This document shows positions 1-4,801 of a stretch of 5,375 nt of DNA, piece by piece. The translations under genes were made by a program, and so were the position numbers. The notes beneath the pieces are model-generated. The model worked only from the letters and a program-made list of their open reading frames with translations, was not told the origin of the DNA and ran no database searches. The DNA is from Acidaminococcaceae bacterium (GTDB lineage: Bacteria > Bacillota > Negativicutes > Acidaminococcales > Acidaminococcaceae). The number at the start of each line of letters is the position of its first letter. Position 1 is the stretch's first letter. Location: positions 1,044-6,418 of the forward strand of contig DOSQ01000026.1 in the NCBI GenBank assembly GCA_003512125.1, written 5' to 3'.

Positions 1-248
1 GGCTCCTTCAGATGATACTTCCGGGATCCGCACAGGACGGAATGTTCCAGGATGTGGGCCACACCGGTATCGTCGGCGGGCGGTGTGCGGAAGCCGATGG
101 TGAACACCTTGTTGTCATCTTCGTTGGCCAGATATAACAGACGCGCGCCGCTCACCGCATGTTCCATGAGGTACGCCGTTGAATTCACTTCTTTGATGTA
201 TTCGCTTCTGCAGACGCGGAATCCGCTGTATTGTTTTCCTGTTTCCAC
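1..248 (-). CDS. M16C-family zinc metalloprotease (PreP/insulinase type), N-terminal fragment
   Basis: This is the first 82 codons of a protein that continues beyond the left edge. M16C proteases (PreP, Cym1 and bacterial relatives) are usually about 970 residues and degrade peptides inside a two-halved chamber. The translation starts METGKQYSGFRV and contains GFRTPPADDTGVAHILEHSV followed by LCGSRKYHLKEP. HILEH is the inverted zinc motif HxxEH (two His ligands and the catalytic Glu), and the LCGSRKY-x-x-KEP stretch after it is typical of the M16C branch rather than the mitochondrial-processing-peptidase branch. No signal peptide is visible, so a cytoplasmic location is likely. The start is GTG at 248: AAGGAG lies at 258-263, nine bases upstream, and no better ATG exists in frame. 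It is divergent from the Arc-like gene. Family assignment is confident; the substrate cannot be read from the sequence. Confidence 0.88.
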   Translation of the reverse strand, partial: METGKQYSGFRVCRSEYIKEVNSTAYLMEHAVSGARLLYLANEDDNKVFTIGFRTPPADDTGVAHILEHSVLCGSRKYHLKE

Positions 249-368
249 TGTTCTTTGCTCCTTGCTTGACAATTCATTTTTAAGGAAACGCTGCTTAATC
301 GTTACCTGTCATGGATAATCGTTTCTGACTAATCAGTTCCTTCTATAAATTAAATAAATAAAAATCCG

Positions 369-394
369 TGTACCATTGTACCACACTTTGTACC
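369..394. repeat. Three direct TGTACC repeats, candidate operator
   Basis: TGTACC occurs exactly at 369-374, 377-382 and 389-394, with start-to-start steps of 8 and 12 bases. On the minus strand the middle copy overlaps TACAAT (375-380), a plausible -10 for the protease gene. Repeats placed over a -10 suggest a regulator site. The cognate protein is unknown; the neighbouring Arc-like protein is one candidate by proximity only. Confidence 0.5.
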
Positions 395-404
395 GCAAAA
401 ACAA
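375..404 (-). promoter_or_regulatory. Possible promoter for the M16C protease gene
   Basis: The minus strand shows TACAAT at 375-380, preceded by TGG so that it resembles an extended -10. A weak TTGTTT lies 18 bases upstream at 399-404. The -10 is good but the -35 matches consensus at only three positions, so this is a tentative call. It is the best leftward candidate in the gap. Confidence 0.4.
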
Positions 405-473
405 AAGGAATCCCATTCCCACACACATTTTTTCAAAGAGTTCACAAAGCAGGCAGATTTTTTGTTCTTTCTA

Positions 474-502
474 TTGCGTAAACATAGTTTCTCGTTTATA
501 AT
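474..502 (+). promoter_or_regulatory. Sigma-A-type promoter of the Arc-like gene
   Basis: A perfect TATAAT lies at 497-502 and a partial -35, TTGCGT, at 474-479, with a 17-base spacer. The predicted start near 509 gives a leader of about 47 bases before the ATG. Confidence 0.6.
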
Positions 503-514
503 ATCACTAAGAGA

Positions 515-534
515 TGACATTGAACTGATGTCAG
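515..534. promoter_or_regulatory. Dyad between the promoter and ribosome site of the Arc-like gene
   Basis: TGACAT (515-520) and ATGTCA (528-533) form a perfect inverted repeat with a 7-base spacer. An overlapping shorter dyad, CTGA-TG-TCAG, lies at 525-534. The element is just downstream of the -10, where an autorepressor could act. This is inference from position and symmetry; a chance dyad of this size is possible. Confidence 0.35.
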
Positions 535-555
535 ATTTATCAGGAGGTATCTGTT

Positions 556-846
556 ATGTCCGCTATGGAACAATATCGTTTTACGCTGCGCATCCACCCG
601 CTGATCATGGAAAAGATGAAATATATTGCAGAAACAAACGGGCGCTCTGTGAATAAGGAAATTGAACAGATCCTGAAGTGGGTCATCGACGACTTTGAAA
701 ACAAACGGGGCCGCATCCATATCGATGAAGTGGACCAGCCCGGTTTCCGTGGTACCCGAACCAACCGGGAGGAGCTACGCCGTCTGGAAGAGCAGGCTAA
801 GATGCGGAACCGTCCCATCAGTTCGGCGTTATTTAAAATCAAATAA
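556..846 (+). CDS. Arc-like ribbon-helix-helix DNA-binding protein, 96 aa
   Basis: A small protein whose first half matches the Arc/MetJ ribbon-helix-helix fold. Residues 6-12 (QYRFTLR) would form the DNA-contacting beta strand, about 14-27 the first helix (HPLIMEKMKYIAET), then the turn NGRSVNKEI and a second helix to about residue 48. The NGRSVN-x-EI turn closely resembles Arc repressor (NGRSVNSEI). Such proteins act as intertwined dimers that insert the paired strands into the major groove. The second half (about 51-96) is charged, rich in Arg and Glu (TNREELRRLEEQAK), and is longer than in Arc itself (about 53 aa); its role is unknown. AGGAGGT at 542-548 supports the ATG at 556; an alternative ATG at 565 is less well placed. 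No toxin gene follows, since a terminator begins 57 bases downstream, so an antitoxin role is not supported. It is probably a single-gene transcription unit encoding a regulator with an unidentified target. Confidence 0.85.
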   Translation: MSAMEQYRFTLRIHPLIMEKMKYIAETNGRSVNKEIEQILKWVIDDFENKRGRIHIDEVDQPGFRGTRTNREELRRLEEQAKMRNRPISSALFKIK

Positions 847-902
847 GGCATTTTTTATTCTGCCGCAGTGAGGCAGGAGAACCATAATTGGATAGTTTGT
901 TT

Positions 903-930
903 AAAAGGCACACGTTGTGTGCCTTTTTTA
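903..930 (+). terminator. Rho-independent terminator of the Arc-like gene
   Basis: An 11-bp perfect stem (903-913 with 917-927), GC-rich in the GGCACAC part, with a 3-base loop, runs into a six-T tract (924-929). It ends the unit that begins at the promoter near 474-502. Confidence 0.85.
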
Positions 931-973
931 TTTGGCTTTCAGTCCGCAGGATTATTATCAGACCCCCACAGAC

Positions 974-1010
974 AAAAAATAAGGGAAACTGCGGCTGCGC
1001 AGTTTCCCTT
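974..1010 (-). terminator. Rho-independent terminator of rnpB
   Basis: A 13-bp perfect stem (981-993 with 998-1010) with a 4-base loop. On the minus strand it is followed by A and then six T (974-979 read in reverse). It begins about 10 bases beyond the 3' end of the RNase P RNA. The plus-strand flank (TTGTTT) is weaker, so any activity towards transcripts from the Arc side would be secondary. Confidence 0.85.
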
Positions 1011-1019
1011 TTGTTTGCG

Positions 1020-1383
1020 AGGTGAGTGTTCAATAAGCCGAGTTCTGTTCCGACAAGCGGTGGCAATCATTTATCTATTCCTGCGATTACTCGCAAGATA
1101 CAGCGACACAACCCGGAAGGTTCAGCGGGCCGCTTCATCCCTTCCCTATTTGGTCTTACTCCGAATGGGGTTTACCAAGCCAAGTAATTACTTACTTGCT
1201 GGTGCGCTCTTACCGCACCGTTCCACCCTTACCAGATAAATCTGGCGGTACACTTTTCTGTGGCACTATCCCTAAGGTTTCCCTCGCCGGACGTTATCCG
1301 GCATTCCGCCCTATGGAGCTCGGACTTTCCTCACCGTCTTAATTTCTTGCGAAATAGACGCCGCGATTGCCTTTCACACTCAC
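1020..1383 (-). ncRNA. rnpB: RNase P RNA, bacterial class A
   Basis: This is the catalytic RNA of RNase P, which removes 5' leaders from pre-tRNAs. The minus strand holds the hallmark 5' block GAGGAAAGTCCGAGCTCC (near 1332-1315) and the 3' block ACAGAACTCGGCTTATTG. The conserved helix P4 forms from 1327-1319 (AAG, bulged U, CCGAG) and 1042-1035 (CUCGGCUU); it keeps the universal bulged U. The A-U pair here replaces the G-C pair of E. coli, which is a compensating change. Helix P1 pairs 1383-1376 (GTGAGTGT) with 1029-1022 (ACACTCAC) and defines both ends. The internal GGTAAG and ACCAAATAGGG stretches align with class A RNAs. The L15 GGU that binds the tRNA CCA end is seen at 1113-1111 in CCGGGTTG. 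Length is about 364 nt, normal for class A. Ends may be off by a few bases. Confidence 0.96.
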
Positions 1384-1389
1384 GTGAGT

Positions 1390-1418
1390 ATCGTAGCACA
1401 AGGTATTTTGCTTGTCAA
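1390..1418 (-). promoter_or_regulatory. rnpB promoter
   Basis: A perfect -35 TTGACA (1413-1418), a 17-base spacer and TACGAT as -10 (1390-1395). The seventh base after the -10 is G at 1383, exactly the first base of helix P1, so promoter and RNA ends agree. The -35 lies 35 bases after the yhaM stop codon, with no terminator in between, so read-through from yhaM into rnpB is possible. Confidence 0.88.
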
Positions 1419-1453
1419 GGCTGTTTGAATGATTTCAAAGTTTCGCCATTATT

Positions 1454-2374
1454 TTATTTCAGCATCAGGTAACGCTTCATCATGTTGTTATATTCCCAGG
1501 CCGACTTGCTGTCTTTCACATCAAACTGGTTCATGATGGAGTTCACTTCATCCGCATAATGAACGATGAACGCTTCTTTGGTGGCGCAGGCCATGGGCGA
1601 TCCTTTTTCCTGGTCCCCGTGGTGGGACAGGATCACATGCTCCAGCTGCTGCAGTGCCGTGGAGGGAATCTTTAATTCCAGAGCCGCTTCCCGTACCATC
1701 AGCACCGACATGGTGATGTGTCCCAGCAATCTTCCTTCCGTGGTATAGGGAAAGCCCAGGCCGGACGAAATCTCCTTCACCTTGCCGATGTCATGCAGCA
1801 AGGCCCCCGCCGCGATCAGGTCTTTGTCGGTGCCTCCGATTACGTCCGCCATGGCAAGGGCCAGTTCGGTCACATCCACGGAGTGCTGCAACAGGCCGCC
1901 CAGATACGCATGGTGCATCTTCATCCCCGCCGGGTTTTTGCAGAATTCCTCATAAAACTTACCGCTGAAGATCTTTTTCAGCAATGTGCGCAGGCTGGGA
2001 GTCTTCACCCCGTTGACCAGCGTATCCAGTTTGTTTTTGTACACTTCCATGTCAAACCCGCCCGTGGGCACCAGGTTGGAAATGTCGTCCTCCGGCATGA
2101 TGTTGTCCAGTTTCTGGATCACCACCTGCAGGGCCAGCGTGGAAGAATATTTCACAATATCCACCGGGCCGGAGATCATGAACGCTTTGGGCGCGTCCAA
2201 ATCGCGCAGCCGGTTCACGATATCCCGTTCAAACGCGATGAACTGGATCTTGCCACTGTTATCTTCTACCGTTCCTCGGGCGAACACGCCGCCGTTGGAA
2301 GAATTGCCTACCTTTTGCAGGCGCAGCAGCACCGCCTGGGTGATCCGTTCCCCTGCCTTTATATTCTCAATCAT
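1454..2374 (-). CDS. yhaM: YhaM-family 3'-5' exoribonuclease (OB-fold + HD domain)
   Basis: A 306-residue protein, close to the 314 aa of Bacillus subtilis YhaM, a cytoplasmic 3'-5' exoribonuclease of RNA turnover. Residues about 10-95 form an OB-fold nucleic-acid-binding domain (GTVEDNSGKIQFIAF near 34-48). Residues about 150-280 form the HD metal-dependent domain: MHHAYLGGLLQHS (153-165), the signature ALLHDIGK with H194 and D195, H219, ILSHHG (248-253) and HYADEVN with D275. All expected metal-ligand positions are present, so the enzyme should be active. The start is ATG at 2374, supported by AAAGAGG at 2383-2389 with eight bases of spacing. It follows nif3 after 122 bases on the same strand and may be read through from that operon or from a weaker promoter of its own. 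Family assignment is strong; activity on RNA rather than DNA is by analogy. Confidence 0.93.
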   Translation of the reverse strand: MIENIKAGERITQAVLLRLQKVGNSSNGGVFARGTVEDNSGKIQFIAFERDIVNRLRDLDAPKAFMISGPVDIVKYSSTLALQVVIQKLDNIMPEDDISNLVPTGGFDMEVYKNKLDTLVNGVKTPSLRTLLKKIFSGKFYEEFCKNPAGMKMHHAYLGGLLQHSVDVTELALAMADVIGGTDKDLIAAGALLHDIGKVKEISSGLGFPYTTEGRLLGHITMSVLMVREAALELKIPSTALQQLEHVILSHHGDQEKGSPMACATKEAFIVHYADEVNSIMNQFDVKDSKSAWEYNNMMKRYLMLK

Positions 2375-2405
2375 TGATCTCGCCTCTTTACCTTTATAAA
2401 GTTAA

Positions 2406-2430
2406 CGGCTTACGCAGGACGTTAAAGCCG
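2406..2430. other. Small hairpin in the yhaM upstream region
   Basis: CGGCTT (2406-2411) pairs with AAGCCG (2425-2430), extended by ACG/CGT after a 2-base bulge, around a loop of about five bases. There is no T tract, so it is not a typical terminator. It would lie in the yhaM leader, about 17 bases before the ribosome site. It may be an mRNA stability element or chance. Confidence 0.3.
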
Positions 2431-2447
2431 GTTCTTGCAGATGTATC

Positions 2448-2476
2448 TTTGTATTCCCTTACCGCGAACGGTTCAA
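2448..2476 (-). promoter_or_regulatory. Possible promoter of yhaM
   Basis: TTGAAC (2471-2476) and TACAAA (2448-2453) are separated by 17 bases; each matches consensus at four of six positions. The predicted start near 2441 gives a leader of about 67 bases. The call is weak; co-transcription with nif3 is the alternative, since no terminator is visible after nif3. Confidence 0.33.
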
Positions 2477-2496
2477 TCAGATTAAACAGGCACTGA

Positions 2497-3288
2497 TTAA
2501 AGGGTCTGCAGCAGCTTTGTTTCTTTTGCTACCAGCACCTTCGCGGTATACCCGTCCCGGCTCAGGCGCAGGGCCAGCCGGTCAGCCAGTTCGTTCACCA
2601 CAGGAAGTTCCGTTGCCTGGTGGGTCGCGTCAATCACGTTGATGCCCTTTCCCCGGGCATCCTGCGCATCGTGATATTTTACATCGCCTGTCACGTACGT
2701 ATCCGCACCGGCCCGGACTGCATGATCCAGAAAATCCATGCCGCTGCCGCCGCAGACGGCAATCTTGTGTACCGGACGCCCTGCCGGGACAACAGTAACA
2801 TGTTCCAGTTTCAGCACACGCTTCACGGTTTCGGCAAAGGCTTCCAACTCCATTGCTTCACTTAATACACCGATCCGGCCAATGCCTTCCAGTGTTTCTG
2901 CATCCGCAAGCCCTTCCACGTTTTCCAGTTCCAGCAGGTTTGCCAGCACATCGCTCACCCCGCCAGCCGCGCTGTCCAGGTTGGTGTGGGCACTGTACAC
3001 CGCAATATCCTGACGGGCTGCTTCCAGCAACAGCGCCGTACGCCAGTCCCGGTCGGTGAGCTGTTTAATGCCGCGGAAGATTGCCGGATGGTGCGTCACG
3101 ATAATATCCGCGTGATGCTGCACCGCCTGTTCCAGTACCTCGTCGGAAAAATCCAGCGCGCACAGAACGACCTTTACTTCTTTTTCATTCCGGCCCACCT
3201 GCAGCCCTACGTTATCCCATTCTTCCGCAAGCCTGGGCGGGGCCATTTCGTTCAGTATCCTGACAATATCCTTAATCGCAATAAACAT
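2497..3288 (-). CDS. Nif3-like dinuclear metal-centre hexameric protein (YqfO/YbgI family)
   Basis: A 263-residue member of the Nif3 family, often annotated as GTP cyclohydrolase I type 2 homolog. Members form hexameric rings with two metal ions per subunit; the physiological reaction is not settled. Ligand motifs are all present: THHP (H66, H67), HTNLD followed by AAGG (H101, D105), and IDATHQATE (H223, E227); TGDVKYHDA near 200-208 is a further family block. At 263 aa it is the short form, like E. coli YbgI, and lacks the inserted domain that makes B. subtilis YqfO about 370 aa. I chose ATG at 3288 because AAAGGG (3294-3299) sits five bases upstream; an in-frame TTG at 3309 directly abuts the trmK stop and has no ribosome site. 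The 21-base gap to trmK points to one operon, a pairing conserved in Firmicutes and consistent with a tRNA-related or metabolic-repair role, not proven. Confidence 0.92.
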   Translation of the reverse strand: MFIAIKDIVRILNEMAPPRLAEEWDNVGLQVGRNEKEVKVVLCALDFSDEVLEQAVQHHADIIVTHHPAIFRGIKQLTDRDWRTALLLEAARQDIAVYSAHTNLDSAAGGVSDVLANLLELENVEGLADAETLEGIGRIGVLSEAMELEAFAETVKRVLKLEHVTVVPAGRPVHKIAVCGGSGMDFLDHAVRAGADTYVTGDVKYHDAQDARGKGINVIDATHQATELPVVNELADRLALRLSRDGYTAKVLVAKETKLLQTL

Positions 3289-3293
3289 GGCTT

Positions 3294-3299
3294 CCCTTT
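3294..3299 (-). promoter_or_regulatory. Ribosome binding site that fixes the nif3-like start
   Basis: AAAGGG on the minus strand lies five bases before ATG 3288, inside the short trmK-nif3 gap. It argues against the longer TTG-initiated reading from 3309. Confidence 0.6.
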
Positions 3300-3309
3300 C
3301 AAATTCCAA

Positions 3310-4014
3310 TTACGAATCCCCGGCATCCAGCTCCGGGTTTTCCAGCTGGCCGAGCAGTTCCTTCAGCGTTTTATATTTTTCACTTTCCATGGCTGCCGGG
3401 CTGCGTCTCATCTGTTGTAAGAGAAAACGGTAGCGGGTCACTTTTTCCCGATAATACTCCGGCCAAAGCGCCGGCTTTTCATTTATCAGGCAGGGCCCCA
3501 GTTCCCGTTCCGGCAACGAAAGCGTCTGCTTCTCAACAGCATGCAGCGCTTTTATGATAACATAAATATGACCGTTCTCCTTGCAGAGGCTCTCCTCCGC
3601 AATCCGATAACCGTGGTCACACAACCACTGGCGCAACAGCCCTGCCGCGTTCATGGGTTGCAGGATAAAAGCGTTTACCGTTTTGCAGATATCCGGGCTT
3701 TCATCCAGAATCGCAGCAATGGTTGCCCCGCCCATCCCGGCAATGACAATGGCCTCCGCTTCGTTGGCATTCAGTCCCTGCAACCCCGGCGCAGTGCGGA
3801 CATCCATGACCTGCTGCAGTCCGTATTTATCTCTGGTTTCCCTTGCGGCCTCACAGGGGCCCTCCGCAATGTCCGAAGCAATCACGTATTTACACTGTTC
3901 TGTCAATAGCAGATACGCCGGCACATAGCCGTGGTCCGTACCGATATCTGCTGCCGTATGGCAGGGGGGCACCATGGACGCAACGGTTTTCAGGCGTTCA
4001 CTGATCTGTAACAT
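3310..4014 (-). CDS. trmK: tRNA (adenine(22)-N(1))-methyltransferase TrmK
   Basis: A 234-residue class I SAM-dependent methyltransferase that, by family, makes m1A22 in the D-loop region of certain tRNAs in the cytoplasm. The opening ISERLKTVASMVP, motif I ADIGTDHGY (22-30, SAM binding), ASDI (46-49), IVIAGMGG (89-96) and ILQPMN (117-122) are the TrmK (formerly YqfN) signature in the expected order. The last 50 residues (about 184-227) are charged and helical, matching the C-terminal coiled-coil of TrmK that helps bind tRNA. Length agrees with the family (about 235-240). Two starts are possible: ATG 4026, with almost no spacing from an AGGG, and ATG 4014, which has GGAG at 4021-4024 with six bases of spacing and aligns better with family N-termini. 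I prefer 4014. It is first in the operon with the nif3-like gene, as in B. subtilis downstream of sigA. Confidence 0.94.
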   Translation of the reverse strand: MLQISERLKTVASMVPPCHTAADIGTDHGYVPAYLLLTEQCKYVIASDIAEGPCEAARETRDKYGLQQVMDVRTAPGLQGLNANEAEAIVIAGMGGATIAAILDESPDICKTVNAFILQPMNAAGLLRQWLCDHGYRIAEESLCKENGHIYVIIKALHAVEKQTLSLPERELGPCLINEKPALWPEYYREKVTRYRFLLQQMRRSPAAMESEKYKTLKELLGQLENPELDAGDS

Positions 4015-4020
4015 TTCTAA

Positions 4021-4024
4021 CTCC
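4021..4024 (-). promoter_or_regulatory. Ribosome binding site that decides the trmK start
   Basis: GGAG on the minus strand overlaps the upstream ATG (4024-4026) and is six bases before ATG 4014. This favours the shorter protein by four residues. Confidence 0.5.
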
Positions 4025-4052
4025 ATCTACCCTGCACTCAGTCATATAAATA

Positions 4053-4081
4053 ATTATACCTGCATTCGTTTTGTGAGGCAA
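4053..4081 (-). promoter_or_regulatory. Promoter of the trmK-nif3 operon
   Basis: A perfect TATAAT (4053-4058) with TTGCCT (4076-4081) as -35 and a 17-base spacer. The expected start is near 4046, about 32 bases before the chosen trmK ATG. It lies downstream of the HU terminator, so the operon is independent of the HU gene. Confidence 0.75.
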
Positions 4082-4160
4082 GGCTTATGCAAAGGCTTCA
4101 CAAAGAATTTTCAGGTACACTCTTTCCTGATATAATCAGTGAAGATTACGGTAAAACAGA

Positions 4161-4196
4161 CAAAATTAAAACGGTCTGCCTGTATGGCAGACCGTT
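4161..4196 (-). terminator. Rho-independent terminator of the HU gene
   Basis: A perfect 11-bp GC-rich stem (4170-4180 with 4186-4196) and a 5-base loop, starting about 13 bases after the HU stop codon. On the minus strand it is followed by TTTAATTTTG. The plus-strand flank has no T run, so it works mainly leftwards. Confidence 0.85.
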
Positions 4197-4209
4197 AAGG
4201 GCACAGAAC

Positions 4210-4524
4210 TTATTTTTTAGCTTTTTTAGCTTTTGCTTTTTTTGCCGGTTTAACATTAACAGCATCTTTGAACGCTTTGCCAGCTTTGAAAGCAGGAACC
4301 GTAGCGGCAGCAATCTTGATTGCAGCGCCGGTACGCGGGTTTTTGCCGGTACGGGCGGCACGGTCGCGGGCTTCAAACGTACCAAAACCGATTAACTGTA
4401 CTTTGCCTTTTTTGGCAACTTCTGCTACAACAGATTCTGTAATAGCCTTTAATGCTTTTTCAACATCTTTCTGAGATAATCCGGATGCTGCAGCAGCTGC
4501 TACGATAAGTTCTTTTTTGTTCAT
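4210..4524 (-). CDS. HU-family nucleoid DNA-binding protein with basic C-terminal tail
   Basis: A 104-residue HU-type histone-like protein that bends and compacts DNA as a dimer. The N-terminus MNKKELIVAAAAASGLSQKD is the helical dimerisation part, GFGTFEARDRAARTGKNPRT (47-66) starts the DNA-binding arm, and P63 is the intercalating proline at the arm tip. VPAFKAGKAFKDAV (76-89) is the usual end of HU, which normally stops near residue 90. Here a 14-residue Lys/Ala/Pro tail (VKPAKKAKAKKAKK) follows, resembling the tails of histone H1-like bacterial proteins. The ATG at 4524 is backed by AAAGGAG (4533-4539, eight bases away); an upstream in-frame ATG at 4575 is rejected because it would add a poor leader and precede the ribosome site. 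It is a monocistronic unit with its own promoter and terminator. The family is certain; the tail's function is inference. Confidence 0.96.
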   Translation of the reverse strand: MNKKELIVAAAAASGLSQKDVEKALKAITESVVAEVAKKGKVQLIGFGTFEARDRAARTGKNPRTGAAIKIAAATVPAFKAGKAFKDAVNVKPAKKAKAKKAKK

Positions 4525-4583
4525 CGTAAAAACTCCTTTGCAAAAATATTTTTCAGATGCCGGATTTCTTTGCATCTATGTTA

Positions 4584-4612
4584 ATAATAACAGTGTTTAT
4601 CAGTGTTTGCAA
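4584..4612 (-). promoter_or_regulatory. Promoter of the HU gene with internal 10-bp direct repeat
   Basis: TTGCAA (4607-4612), a 17-base spacer and TATTAT (4584-4589) on the minus strand. The leader is about 53 bases. The spacer contains CAGTGTTT twice on the plus strand (4591-4598 and 4601-4608), exactly ten bases apart, so both copies face the same side of the helix. Confidence 0.75.
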
Positions 4613-4620
4613 GCCTTTAG

Positions 4621-4669
4621 ACAAAAAAAATCCCATTTTTTAACTTTTTTTCAAGATTTTTTTAGAAAA
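4621..4669. promoter_or_regulatory. Phased A/T tracts upstream of the HU promoter
   Basis: Homopolymer runs A8 (4623-4630), T6 (4636-4641), T7 (4645-4651) and T7 (4657-4663) have centres spaced about 12, 9.5 and 12 bases, near one helical turn. Such spacing is typical of intrinsically curved DNA. The nearest tract sits where an UP element would contact RNA polymerase alpha subunits. High basal expression of HU is the likely consequence, by inference. Confidence 0.5.
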
Positions 4670-4753
4670 GACCTGTTATCAGGACGGATTCACCGGAAAA
4701 GGCAGCTTTTCGGATAAGAAAAAAGCTAAAATCAGGATTATTATCATAATTTC
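4670..4753. other. Gene-free gap between the HU and tRNA promoters
   Basis: No coding region is supported here. It contains two mutually exclusive hairpins, 4693-4713 (CCG-AAAAG with CTTTTCGG, one bulge) and 4704-4727 (AGCTTTT with AAAAGCT), but no promoter would transcribe them. ATCAGGA occurs twice (near 4678 and 4731). Confidence 0.35.
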
Positions 4754-4782
4754 TTGACACTGCCCTTAAGTTCGGGTAAAAT
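4754..4782 (+). promoter_or_regulatory. Promoter of the tRNA gene
   Basis: A perfect TTGACA (4754-4759), a 17-base spacer and TAAAAT (4777-4782). The predicted start near 4789 leaves a leader of about 13 bases for RNase P to remove. Confidence 0.88.
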
Positions 4783-4801
4783 AAATATTGTTGAAAAACA
4801 G

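Larger units (their letters stand above)
249..555. other. Divergent intergenic control region between the M16C protease and the Arc-like gene
   Basis: These 307 bases hold no convincing gene. The right part carries the promoter, a dyad and the ribosome site of the Arc-like gene. The middle carries three TGTACC repeats with a possible leftward promoter. The rest is AT-rich. If the leftward promoter is real, the protease mRNA has a leader of roughly 120 bases, in which I see no recognisable riboswitch. Confidence 0.6.

Noticed and set aside
266..294. TTGACA at 266-271 as a rightward promoter
   Set aside because: No acceptable -10 lies 16-18 bases downstream, and it overlaps the start region of the protease gene on the other strand.
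398..419. GGAAT-CCC-ATTCC hairpin followed on the minus strand by a T-rich run, as a terminator
   Set aside because: The stem is only five pairs with weak AT content, and no leftward transcript is known to need ending there.
556..930. Toxin-antitoxin module
   Set aside because: Only a ribbon-helix-helix protein is present; no second gene fits before the terminator at 903, and none overlaps upstream.
868..1472. Open frames on the plus strand across the rnpB region
   Set aside because: They lie opposite a clearly folded structural RNA and across two terminators; composition is not protein-like.
1718..2377. A 219-codon open frame on the plus strand opposite yhaM
   Set aside because: It is an antisense shadow of the yhaM gene, with His/Gln-rich low-quality translation, no ribosome site and no family resemblance.
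4693..4727. Two competing hairpins as an attenuator or riboswitch
   Set aside because: They lie between two divergent promoters, so neither the HU nor the tRNA transcript includes them; stems are AT-rich.
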